Assembly: GCF_009467805.1 (NCBI RefSeq)
Contig: NZ_WIAY01000004.1
Coordinates: 186,001-250,000 of the forward strand
From: Stenotrophomonas nematodicola
GTDB taxonomy: Bacteria > Pseudomonadota > Gammaproteobacteria > Xanthomonadales > Xanthomonadaceae
Direction of reading: 5' to 3'
Length of the DNA stretch: 64,000 bases
The translations under genes were made by a program, and so were the position numbers. The notes under the pieces were generated by a model, which made no database searches, had not been told where the DNA came from, and saw only the letters and a program-made list of their open reading frames with translations. This document shows, piece by piece, positions 40,166-48,966 of the stretch. Each line of letters begins with the position of its first letter. Within the stretch, counting starts at the first letter, position 1.

Positions 40166-41161
40166 TCACCGCCACAGCATCCGCTCCCGATGCCGCTGCA
40201 GCGCCCGTGCGTAGATGGCCGGATCGCTGGCGAACTCTGCCATGAAGCGTGGTTCCGGCAGTGCATAGGGATCATCCGGTGCAATGGCGCACTCGGCCTC
40301 CAGCTCGGGCGGAAACACCGGCGCACGGCAGGTCTTGAAGGTGAGCCAACGGCTGAGCGTCAACGCGCCGTAGATGGGAAACACCAGCGTATAGCGCAGC
40401 GGAAACAGCGTGGTGCCCATCATCAGGCACACCAGCATCCAGCAGTTACGCAGCGTGCCCCTCGGCGACAAGGTGATCACCCGGTCCAGCGGATCGTCGA
40501 AACAGTGTTCCGGTCCGTCCTTCATGTAGCGGCAGATCAGCGCCCATTGCTCGCGGATGTCGTCGTCATGGTTCCAGAAGTGACCAATGGTGAAGGTCTG
40601 CTGCACCTGGCGGTGGCGGTCGAGCAGATGGCAGCGCAGGTCGCGCAGATTGGGGTCCTGTCCGCCTCGGCCGATGTGGAAGAACGCATGCGGCGATCCC
40701 CAAGGCATGACGACCACGCCACCTGGACCGTTGTGGCGGAAGAAGTAGACCTTGCGGGTGACGCGGTTAAAGCGAACCGGGTAGTGAGTGTACTGAAAGA
40801 GGTCTTTTCGGAGGTGGACATGCCAGAAGTAGAACGGAAAGCCAAGCGCCGGCACGGATAACACAGCGATTCCAATCAGAGAACTGATGACGTCATCTTC
40901 CATACCCAATGATGTGATGGCGACCTGCACCAGCACAGCAATCATGAAGATGGATCCGGCAGCAGACATAGCCGTGGCTGCCATCCCCTTGATCTTGAAA
41001 GTTCGATCGACAAACTCAAGGTACGTTGAGTTCAGCCTCGTCATTCCAACCGCGTCGTCAGGACAGAATTCGCCATGATCGAATTGATGAAGTTCAAACG
41101 CCAACTCGATCTGCTCAAGTGTCCTGGCGTAGCTGAAGACGGGATACCAGCCCGTCAGCAC
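40166..41161 (-). CDS. Predicted T6SS immunity paralogue, copy 3 (DUF6708-like)
   Basis: A 331-residue paralogue. Its own N-terminus reads VFSYARTLEQIELAFELHQF, with helices AAGSIFMIAVLVQVAITSL and IGIAVLSVPALGFPFYFWHV. The shared scaffold follows from RKDLFQYTHYPVRFNR. It shares VVMPWGSPHAFF with copy 4 but SPRGTLRN and TLVFPIYG are its own. GTG at 41161 aligns with the other starts. It forms an exact 1036-base unit with its upstream spacer. Confidence 0.75.
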   Translation of the reverse strand: MLTGWYPVFSYARTLEQIELAFELHQFDHGEFCPDDAVGMTRLNSTYLEFVDRTFKIKGMAATAMSAAGSIFMIAVLVQVAITSLGMEDDVISSLIGIAVLSVPALGFPFYFWHVHLRKDLFQYTHYPVRFNRVTRKVYFFRHNGPGGVVVMPWGSPHAFFHIGRGGQDPNLRDLRCHLLDRHRQVQQTFTIGHFWNHDDDIREQWALICRYMKDGPEHCFDDPLDRVITLSPRGTLRNCWMLVCLMMGTTLFPLRYTLVFPIYGALTLSRWLTFKTCRAPVFPPELEAECAIAPDDPYALPEPRFMAEFASDPAIYARALQRHRERMLWR

Positions 41162-41162
41162 G

Positions 41163-41201
41163 TCAATGCACCATCGTCTGGCGTGAGGGAACTGAACACA
41201 T
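41163..41201 (-). promoter_or_regulatory. Leader mini-ORF before copy 3
   Basis: Same 12-codon frame as before copies 1 and 4, with one base change (GTG for GTC at codon 11) that keeps the valine. It starts immediately after the copy 4 stop and ends one base before the copy 3 GTG. Confidence 0.4.
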
Positions 41202-42197
41202 TCACCGCCACAACATGCGCTCCCGATGCCGCTGCAGCGCTCGTGCGTAGATGGCCGGATCGCTGGCGAACTCTGCCATGAAGCGTGGTTCCGGCAAGGC
41301 GTGCGGATCATCCTCTGCAAAGGCGCACTCGGCCTCCAGCTCGGGCGGAAACACCGGCGGACGGCAGGTCTTGAAGGTGATCCAGCGGCTGAGCGTCAAC
41401 GCGCCGTAGATGGGAAACATCAGCGTATAGCGCAGCGGAAACAGCGTGGTGCCCATCATCAGGCACACCAGCATCCAGCAGTTGCGCAGCGTGCCCTTTG
41501 GCGAGAGGGTGATCACGCGGTCCAGTGGATCGTCGAAGCAATGCTCTGGCCCATCCTGCATGTAGCGGCAGATCAGCGCCCACTGCTCGCGGATGTCGTC
41601 GTCGTGGTTCCAGAAGTGGCCGACCGTGAAGGTCTGCTGCACCTGGCGGTGGCGGTCGAGCAGATGGCAGCGGAGATCGCGCAGATTGGGGTCCTGTCTG
41701 CCTCGGCCGATGTGGAAGAACGCATGCGGCGATCCCCAAGGCATGACGACCACGCCACCGGGACCGTTGTGGCGGAAGAAGTAGACCTTGCGGGTGACGC
41801 GGTTGAAGCGAACCGGGTAGTGGGTGTACTGGAAGAGATCCCTCTTCAAGTGCAGTGTCCAGAAGATGGCCATAGCACCGAGCACAACCGCTGCAACGAT
41901 GGCTACGGGGATAGCTTCTGCAATCAATCCACCCGGCATCTTGTGGGCCTTGACTAGAAGAGCCGACAACCCGAAGAGTAGCAACGACGAGATGACTATC
42001 GCTGACAGAGTAGCCACCATCCCCTTGGATTTGAACGTCCTGTCGACAAACTCCATGAACGTTGAGTTGAATCGAACCAGGCCCAAGGCGTCGTCCGGTG
42101 AAAGATTGCGCGTATCGTTCTGGGGTAGCTCCCGTGCCAGTTCATCCGGACTCAATGCGCGGTGATACTTGAAAGTGGGATTCCAGCCAGTCAACAC
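41202..42197 (-). CDS. Predicted T6SS immunity paralogue, copy 4 (DUF6708-like)
   Basis: A 331-residue paralogue most like copy 1 in the N-terminus (TFKYHRALSPDELARELPQN, helices AIVISSLLLFGLSALLV and AIPVAIVAAVVLGAMAIFW). The scaffold has private changes such as YMQDGPEHC, CRPPVFPPELEAEC and AFAEDDPH. It shares VVMPWGSPHAFF with copy 3 and RWITFKTCR with copy 1, so similarity switches partner along the gene. GTG start at 42197. With its spacer it is a 1036-base unit. Confidence 0.75.
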   Translation of the reverse strand: MLTGWNPTFKYHRALSPDELARELPQNDTRNLSPDDALGLVRFNSTFMEFVDRTFKSKGMVATLSAIVISSLLLFGLSALLVKAHKMPGGLIAEAIPVAIVAAVVLGAMAIFWTLHLKRDLFQYTHYPVRFNRVTRKVYFFRHNGPGGVVVMPWGSPHAFFHIGRGRQDPNLRDLRCHLLDRHRQVQQTFTVGHFWNHDDDIREQWALICRYMQDGPEHCFDDPLDRVITLSPKGTLRNCWMLVCLMMGTTLFPLRYTLMFPIYGALTLSRWITFKTCRPPVFPPELEAECAFAEDDPHALPEPRFMAEFASDPAIYARALQRHRERMLWR

Positions 42198-42198
42198 G

Positions 42199-42237
42199 TC
42201 AATGGACCATCGTCTGGCGTGAGGGAACTGAACACAT
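42199..42237 (-). promoter_or_regulatory. Leader mini-ORF before copy 4
   Basis: Same 39-base leader as before copies 1 and 3. It begins right after the stop of copy 5 and ends one base before the GTG of copy 4. Confidence 0.4.
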
Positions 42238-43233
42238 TCAACGCCACAACATGCGCTCCCGATGCCGCTGCAGCGCCCGTGCGTAGATGGCCGGATCGCT
42301 GGCAAACTCGGCCATGAAGCGCGGTTCCGGCAATGCATAGGGATCACCCGGTGCAATGGCGCACTCGGCCTCCAGCTCAGGCGGAAACACCGGCGCACGG
42401 CAGGTCTTGAAGGTGAGCCAGCGGCTGAGCGTCAACGCGCCGTAGATGGGAAACATCAGCGTATAGCGCAGCGGAAACAGCGTGGTGCCCATCATCAGGC
42501 ACACCAGCATCCAGCAGTTGCGCAGCGTGCCCTTTGGCGAGAGGGTGATCACGCGGTCCAGTGGGTCGTCGAAACAGTGTTCCGGGCCGTCCTTCATGTA
42601 GCGGCAGATCAGCGCCCACTGCTCGCGGATATCGTCGTCATGGTTCCAGAAGTGGCCAATGGTGAAGGTCTGCTGCACCTGGCGGTGACGGTCGAGCAGA
42701 TGGCAGCGCAGATCCCGCAGGCTGGGGTCCTGGCCGCCACGACCGATGTGGAAGAACGCATACGGCGAGCCCCAGGGTACGACGACCACGCCACCGGGAC
42801 CGTTGTGGCAGAAGAAATAGATCTTGCGGGTGATGCGGTTGAAGCGGACCGGGTAGTGGGTGTACTGGAAGAGGTCCTTTCTCAGGTGCAATGTCCAGAA
42901 CAGCCACCACCCACCCATGCCAGCAGCGAAAGGGAACAGCAACGAGAGAAGGCTCTCCGTCATCTCTTCATGCATGGTGACCACAAGGTCGGCAACGGCC
43001 ACCAAACCCACGAAAATACCCAGCGACACGACCAGCTGAATAAGCGTCGGGGCCATTCCTTTTATTTTGAACGTGCGATCAACAAATTCGATGAATACGG
43101 AGTTGAATTTGACCAAGCCGAAAGCATCGTCAGGTGTGGCTCGCTCCATTCCTGAAGGATTGAGCTCCGCCAGAGCTTCATCGTTGGAGATGCTCCGACC
43201 GCATTTGAACGGAGGCTGCCATCCACTAAGCAC
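42238..43233 (-). CDS. Predicted cognate immunity protein of the VasX-like effector (copy 5, DUF6708-like)
   Basis: A 331-residue membrane protein and the first paralogue after the effector. The variable part is residues 1-118 (SISNDEALAELNPSGME; helices about 61-83 and 94-116 with the loop TMHEEMTES between). The shared scaffold is 119-331 with another hydrophobic pair about 240-269. The GTG start lies inside the effector gene, an eight-base overlap, and GAGGGGAG stands six bases upstream. This is the only copy with a strong ribosome site. Overlap and order mark it as the cognate immunity gene; binding is not shown. Confidence 0.78.
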   Translation of the reverse strand: MLSGWQPPFKCGRSISNDEALAELNPSGMERATPDDAFGLVKFNSVFIEFVDRTFKIKGMAPTLIQLVVSLGIFVGLVAVADLVVTMHEEMTESLLSLLFPFAAGMGGWWLFWTLHLRKDLFQYTHYPVRFNRITRKIYFFCHNGPGGVVVVPWGSPYAFFHIGRGGQDPSLRDLRCHLLDRHRQVQQTFTIGHFWNHDDDIREQWALICRYMKDGPEHCFDDPLDRVITLSPKGTLRNCWMLVCLMMGTTLFPLRYTLMFPIYGALTLSRWLTFKTCRAPVFPPELEAECAIAPGDPYALPEPRFMAEFASDPAIYARALQRHRERMLWR

Positions 43234-45949
43234 CTTGATCTCCCCTCAATGCTCCAAGCGCGGCATTCTGCGATTCCAGATCAGCAAATCGCCCTGACTC
43301 GTTACCTCCGAAATGCATGGTCTTATCCAACCAGCGCTGTACTCCGTCAGGTTTGAACCACGCAACCACCACGGTGGTGATGGCAACCACAATCAGCAGA
43401 ATGATTGCGACCGGTACTCCATAACCGGACATCATCAGTGCAGAAGTCAACGCGCCCAAGAATCCTAACCCCATCATGCTGATTCCATACGCCCTATTGA
43501 GTTCCGCGTCCCTGTAGCCATCTGCGAACGTGAGTGCACCCAACACCACACCCGCCACCCCACTCAACCAACGCCCGCTGGCCTTCACCACTGCCGCCTT
43601 CGTGTCGGCCCTGAACATCCACCGGCCCATTGGCTCGGCCAGCTTCTGCGAGAACCACGGCAGCTTGGTGCCGACCTCGCCCATGACCATCGCTGCATCA
43701 CCCAGCAGCGCCGCCACACCCGCGCTGAAGTTGGCCGCGAGCAGCCCGCGCGTGCCGGCCGAGGCGGTGGCCAACTGTTTGTGGAGCTGCCCCAGGCTGG
43801 CCGACGCCAGCACCAGGCCGGCCATGCCGTAACCGAGCGAGGTGCTGCCCAGGTTGGACAGGCTGGCGCGCATCGCGTCGTGCAGGTCCAGCACGGTCAG
43901 GGTGCGCATCAGCTCGGCTTGGCGCCCCGGGCCGGTGATGACGGCCTTGGCGTTGAGCGCCTTGAACAGCGTCAGCTGATCGGCGTCCACCAGCGCGACC
44001 ATGCCAAACCGGAACCTGCCATCGCGGATATCGACGTCGGTGGTCTCAATCACTTCGGCCGCTGCCGCCGCGGCCTGCTGCGCACTGTTCAGACCGGCGC
44101 GCGCCGCCAGTTGCATCGCCAGCGCCTTGCGGGCCCGTTTGGGCGTGGTGTGCCCGACCAGATCGACCAGCTCGGTCCCGGGCGAAGCCGCCTGTGCCAG
44201 CGCCGTGAGCAGCCCCACCTGCCAGCGGGCGGGTAGCTTGCCGACATCATGGGCGATCATGCTGCCGATCTCGTTGCCGATGATGCGCGATATCGGGCCG
44301 GAGATCTGCTCCACCAGCCGGGCCATGCCTTGGAACATGCCGCCGAGCTTGGCGGCCGTTTCGGCGTCCAGCAGGCTCTTGAGGGCGTTGGACACTCCAT
44401 TGGCGGCCACCAGCCAGTCGCGCGCGCCCGGTGCGGTGGAGGTACTGGCCAAGGTGTCCTTCCACACCGCGATCAAGGTGTCCTGATTCCACATCTGGGC
44501 GCGCAGCACGATCGCGTCGGGGTCGAGCGGATCGCCGTGGGTGAGGCAGTCCAGCACGTACCGGAAGACCTTGCCGCGCGCAGTCGCATCCCGCAGCAGC
44601 GTGGTCACCACTTCCTGGTAGAGGACGCCACTGGTGGTGTTGGCGCTGTCGAAATGGCCCGTCATATGGAGTCTGAAGGGCGTGGCGGACAGCCAGGCGA
44701 TGTAGGCGTCATCGAGTGCCGCGATGTTCTGTTCGTAGAACCTCTGCTGCTCCACGGCGTAGGTCTGCGTGAGCCACCGCGCGTGTCCGTCGTCGTCGCG
44801 AAGGTGCCTGCCGTACTTCTTCCACGATGCCTGGCCAAGCGCGACAACCTCCGCCTCGTCCTGGACCGCGAACACGTCGTCGGTCCAGGCAGGCAGGGGT
44901 CGGGCCAGCTGATCCGACGCGGTGCTGCCGCCCAGTACGGTTACCACGCCCCTGCCCAGCCGCGCGTTGCGACCGCGCCGGTGCGCTTCATCTTCGAGCG
45001 CGCCCTGGCGGATCGCCGCCTGCAGCGCGGAGATCGCGGCGGCCGACTGGCGCTTTTCCTGCCGCTCGGGCTCGTTCTCCCATTCCAGTATCCGGGCGAT
45101 GGCGAGCTGATTGAGGTCGGCGATGATGCCGACCGGGTCGTCCAGCGCCACCAGCGCGGGGGCCACGGCCAGCGGATGCCCGGGGGTCACCTGGCGCGCC
45201 GCCAGACGAGCCTGCGCGCTCAGCAGATCGATCTGCGCGCGCCCGTAGTGAATGGGCTCGCACAGGCTGTGCTCAAATGCCTGGACGCCGGGCAGCACGG
45301 TGACGGTCGGCAGGTTGGTCAGGTCCGGCGTGTGCGGGACCGGCCGGTCGGCCACCGCGGCGTGGAACTCGGCCACCTGGTCCAGTGTCTGGTACAGGGC
45401 AGCCACGTGCGGCTGGGCCGCGGTCGACGCCGCCCACTGGCCGACATCGATACGTCGCATGGTGCGGGCCCGATAGGTCGCATCCCGGTGCCGCCGCCAC
45501 ACCCGTGGCGTCCACGGTGCGGTGCTGAACGCCAGCCACAGCGCGGCGCCGAAGGCGGCATCCGGGACAACGATGCACTTGGCGAACAACGTGCTGCCAT
45601 GCCGCGAGCAGCGCGCCGGGGCGTCATCGCTCTGCGGCGGCGGGTGAGCGTCGCGGATGTCGAACGCGGACAGGTCACCGTGCTCGTTGACCTGCCACGC
45701 CAGCCATTCGTCGCGTGCTTCGTTGTAGGCATAGACGTAGCCGCTGCGCAGCAGACGCAGCGTGTAGTGCGCGTCACCGGCCGGCAACGCGATCTCCTGC
45801 ACACCGGCCCCGAACGGCGCCACCAGGGCTGGTGCGGGCCGGCGGACCTCCTGATCGGCGCGTGCCACCGCGTAGCGCGCCAGCAGGATGGGAAAGCCGA
45901 AAGTGATGCAGTTCGGGCAGTAGGCGGGGTCGTTCACCGGGTCTGTCAT
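43226..45949 (-). CDS. T6SS effector with VasX-type N-terminus and membrane-inserting C-terminus (BTH_I2691-like)
   Basis: A 907-residue protein. The N-terminus PAYCPNCITFGFPILLARYA with LLRSGYVYAYNEARDEWLAW is the VasX/BTH_I2691 N-terminal region as I know the family. A long soluble middle follows. The last 200 residues hold about five hydrophobic segments (near 703-720, 736-757, 792-808, 822-840, 845-864), the last reading VPVAIILLIVVAITTVVVAW. VasX of Vibrio cholerae permeabilises target inner membranes. ATG 45949 overlaps the DUF4123 stop (ATGA); the stop overlaps the first immunity gene. Pore formation is inferred from architecture. Confidence 0.82.
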   Translation of the reverse strand: MTDPVNDPAYCPNCITFGFPILLARYAVARADQEVRRPAPALVAPFGAGVQEIALPAGDAHYTLRLLRSGYVYAYNEARDEWLAWQVNEHGDLSAFDIRDAHPPPQSDDAPARCSRHGSTLFAKCIVVPDAAFGAALWLAFSTAPWTPRVWRRHRDATYRARTMRRIDVGQWAASTAAQPHVAALYQTLDQVAEFHAAVADRPVPHTPDLTNLPTVTVLPGVQAFEHSLCEPIHYGRAQIDLLSAQARLAARQVTPGHPLAVAPALVALDDPVGIIADLNQLAIARILEWENEPERQEKRQSAAAISALQAAIRQGALEDEAHRRGRNARLGRGVVTVLGGSTASDQLARPLPAWTDDVFAVQDEAEVVALGQASWKKYGRHLRDDDGHARWLTQTYAVEQQRFYEQNIAALDDAYIAWLSATPFRLHMTGHFDSANTTSGVLYQEVVTTLLRDATARGKVFRYVLDCLTHGDPLDPDAIVLRAQMWNQDTLIAVWKDTLASTSTAPGARDWLVAANGVSNALKSLLDAETAAKLGGMFQGMARLVEQISGPISRIIGNEIGSMIAHDVGKLPARWQVGLLTALAQAASPGTELVDLVGHTTPKRARKALAMQLAARAGLNSAQQAAAAAAEVIETTDVDIRDGRFRFGMVALVDADQLTLFKALNAKAVITGPGRQAELMRTLTVLDLHDAMRASLSNLGSTSLGYGMAGLVLASASLGQLHKQLATASAGTRGLLAANFSAGVAALLGDAAMVMGEVGTKLPWFSQKLAEPMGRWMFRADTKAAVVKASGRWLSGVAGVVLGALTFADGYRDAELNRAYGISMMGLGFLGALTSALMMSGYGVPVAIILLIVVAITTVVVAWFKPDGVQRWLDKTMHFGGNESGRFADLESQNAALGALRGDQGA

Positions 45950-46791
45950 GCGGCCGTCCCGAGGGTGGCGCGACGTTCGTACTGGCACGCCATGACATAG
46001 GACATGCCCCGCCCCCGGACGTGGGCCAGACGCCTGCTCACCTCCGGACGCTGCTGGAAGCCGCTGCCGTGGCGCAGACGCTGGCAGGCATACCGCCGCA
46101 GGTCGGCCGGGTCGCCCAGGCCCGCCGCGCGCGCCTCCTGGATGCCATCCAGGAGCGCACGCAGCGCGCCCTCCCCCGCGCCTTCGCCAGCGTCGGCCAG
46201 ATCACGCAGGCAGCGGTTGAGCACGCCCACCTCGGCCAGATCCTGCCACTGGCCCGGTTGCAGCAGCACGCGTGGCGTGGGCGGCACCGCCGGTCGCGCA
46301 TGTGCGCGCCAAGTGACGCTCACCGGCTCGTGCCAGAGCCACGTTGCCACCGGCCCCATGACGCAGGCCATCTGTGCCGGCGTCAGCAACCAGCGCAGGT
46401 GGCGGAACACGCCGGGATCGTGCAGGCGCAGCCATCCCGGCCCGACGCCGGGTTGCACGAGCCGCATCACGCGCTGCAGGTGACTACGCACGGCGGGAGC
46501 GTCGTCGCAGGTCAGCAGCGCGCAGAACAGCGGGCGGCCGTACTCGCGCAGATGCGCGTCAGCCTGATCGAGCAGTTGCAGCCGACGGTCCCGCGCGAGC
46601 GCCTCCAGCGTGACCAGCAGCGGCGGATGGCGCACACGACCTGCCAGCCGTTCCGGCTGAAGTACGTGGGTGGGAAGGTCGGCGAACTCGGACGGTGCGA
46701 CGTGGCGTGGATCGATCAGCGCGTGGGTCTGCGCGAGGAACACGCGGTGCCACAGCGCGATGGGAGCTGCGGCGGGAGAATCCAGGTCCAT
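45946..46791 (-). CDS. DUF4123 T6SS effector adaptor/chaperone
   Basis: A 281-residue protein of the DUF4123 (Tap/TEC) type. The N-terminal half, with LAQTHALIDPRHV and LFCALLTCDDAPAVRSHLQRVM, then GPGWLRLHDPGVFRHLRWLL, matches the family. The C-terminal part is helical. DUF4123 proteins load a cognate effector onto VgrG. It is the first gene of the module and is coupled (ATGA) to the effector. The start is uncertain: ATG 46791 has no clear ribosome site and GTG 46881 is an alternative. Confidence 0.78.
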   Translation of the reverse strand: MDLDSPAAAPIALWHRVFLAQTHALIDPRHVAPSEFADLPTHVLQPERLAGRVRHPPLLVTLEALARDRRLQLLDQADAHLREYGRPLFCALLTCDDAPAVRSHLQRVMRLVQPGVGPGWLRLHDPGVFRHLRWLLTPAQMACVMGPVATWLWHEPVSVTWRAHARPAVPPTPRVLLQPGQWQDLAEVGVLNRCLRDLADAGEGAGEGALRALLDGIQEARAAGLGDPADLRRYACQRLRHGSGFQQRPEVSRRLAHVRGRGMSYVMACQYERRATLGTAA

Positions 46792-46995
46792 GAAAGAGCG
46801 ATGTCGATGGCGTCCTCCAAGGCTAGGAACGGCACGTCCGGGAGAATAGAGCCAGAACCGACATCCGCTCGAGGACGTCACACTTCAATCATTGCGATAT
46901 TGAGACAAGTGCGCGACTCAGATCGACGCCGCCTATTGCAAGCGTAACCGGACCACCGCTGTGGGCCGACCGGCACGTACAGAACATGATTGCGG

Positions 46996-47027
46996 GCGGT
47001 GCGATGGCGTTGCCGCCATCGCACCGC
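46996..47027. terminator. Strong hairpin between natB and the effector module
   Basis: A perfect 14-base stem GCGGTGCGATGGCG (46996-47009) with 47014-47027 and loop TTGC. It lies 12 bases past the natB stop and so probably ends the hydrolase-natA-natB transcript. No T-run is seen on the minus strand. The rest of 46792-46995 is a gene-free, more AT-rich stretch that should contain the module promoter; no clear boxes were found. Confidence 0.6.
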
Positions 47028-47038
47028 GCCCTTCACGG

Positions 47039-48219
47039 TCAGCCCGAAATCGCCAACCGCTCCTGGTGGTAGCGGCGCACGGCCGCAAACCAGAGCACAG
47101 CCGCCAGGCCAAATCCGGCCGCCAGGTACACGCCCCACATCTGCGCACTGATGCTTTCCTGGCGGATGATCTTGAGCAGCATCTGGTTCTGCGCCAGGAA
47201 CGGCACGGCGAACTGCCACAGCTCGCTCTTCAGCGGGTACACCATCAACGCATAGCTGGGCAGCATCGGCAGCAGCATCAGCCAGGTCATGTGGCTCTGC
47301 GCTTCCTTCATGCTCTTGGCCGCTGCCGAGAGGAAGGTCAGCAGCGAGGTGCCGATGAACAGCATCGGCGTCATGATCAGCAGCATCTGCACCATCGGCA
47401 GAAAGCCCATGTTGAGCTGGCGCCCGGGCCCGGTGGTGGACAGTTGCGCGCTGAGCTTGAACGCGAGCAGCGTGAGCAGCAGCGAGGCCATGCCCACCGC
47501 GCAGGCGGCGGTGATCTTGCCGCTGACGATGGCGCTGCGCGATGCCGGCGTGGCCAGCAACGGCTCCAGCGACTGCCGCTCGCGCTCACCAGCGGTGGTG
47601 TCCATCACCAGGTAGGCACCGCCCAGGAATGACGTGATGATCAGCAGCAGCGGCAGCAGCACCGACAGCAGGAGACCACGCTTGGCTTCGGCTGTAGCCA
47701 TGTCCTGGGTGGCGATGTCCAGCGGTCGTGCGACTTGGGCATCGATACCACGGGCAAGCAGACGCAACGCGCCCACCTGCTGGCTGTACCCGCCCAATGC
47801 GGCTTCCAGCCGCGAGCTGGGAATGTCGGCACTGCGACGCGTGCTGTCCTTGACGATCTCCACCAGCGCCGGGCGGCCTTCCTGCCAGTCCTTGGCGAAT
47901 CCGGGCGAGATGCGCAGGGCGACGTCGATCTTCTGGTCGCGGATGGCGGTGGTGAGGTCGTCCGGTGCGGCCACCGTGTTGAGTCCCTGGGACGCCAGGA
48001 ATCGCACCAGATTCGGGGCATGTTCGGCACCGATCGTGGCGATCTCCAGCGGTTTGTCGATCTGCGATTTGACCCGGCTTTCGGCCAGTTTGCCCATGCC
48101 CAGGAACAGCAGCGGGTACAGCAGCGGTCCCAGCAGCAGGGTCAGCGCAAGCGTGCGACGGTCGCGCGAGAGGTCGCGCAGTTCCTTGCGCATCACGATC
48201 CACAACGTAGCAAACGAAC

Positions 48220-48223
<4 letters not shown>
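47039..48223 (-). CDS. natB: ABC transporter permease, NatB-like
   Basis: A 394-residue ABC-2 type permease. An N-terminal helix (LALTLLLGPLLYPLLFLGMG) is followed by a periplasmic domain of about 150 residues (KPLEIATIGAEHAPNLVRFL). Then come five or so helices: LSVLLPLLLIITSFLGGAYL, VGMASLLLTLLAFKL, QMLLIMTPMLFIGTSLL and others. The ERERQSLEPLLATP motif is typical of NatB. NatA-NatB in Bacillus extrudes sodium; the substrate here is unknown. It overlaps natA by four bases. Confidence 0.87.

Positions 48224-48962
<739 letters not shown>

Positions 48963-48966
<4 letters not shown>

Larger units (their letters stand above)
37965..43233 (-). repeat. Five-copy tandem gene array (units of 1036 bases)
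   Basis: Copies 1, 3 and 4 each span 996 bases plus a 40-base spacer, exactly 1036 bases. Copy 2 is 993 plus 172. Copy 5 is 996 and overlaps the effector. The 3' two-thirds of each gene is almost identical at the DNA level while the 5' third differs strongly. The variable thirds are clearly more AT-rich than the flanking chromosome. Confidence 0.9.

Noticed and set aside
37965-43233. CRISPR-like reading of the regular repeats
   Set aside because: The repeating unit is a whole gene of about 1 kb, not short repeats with spacers.
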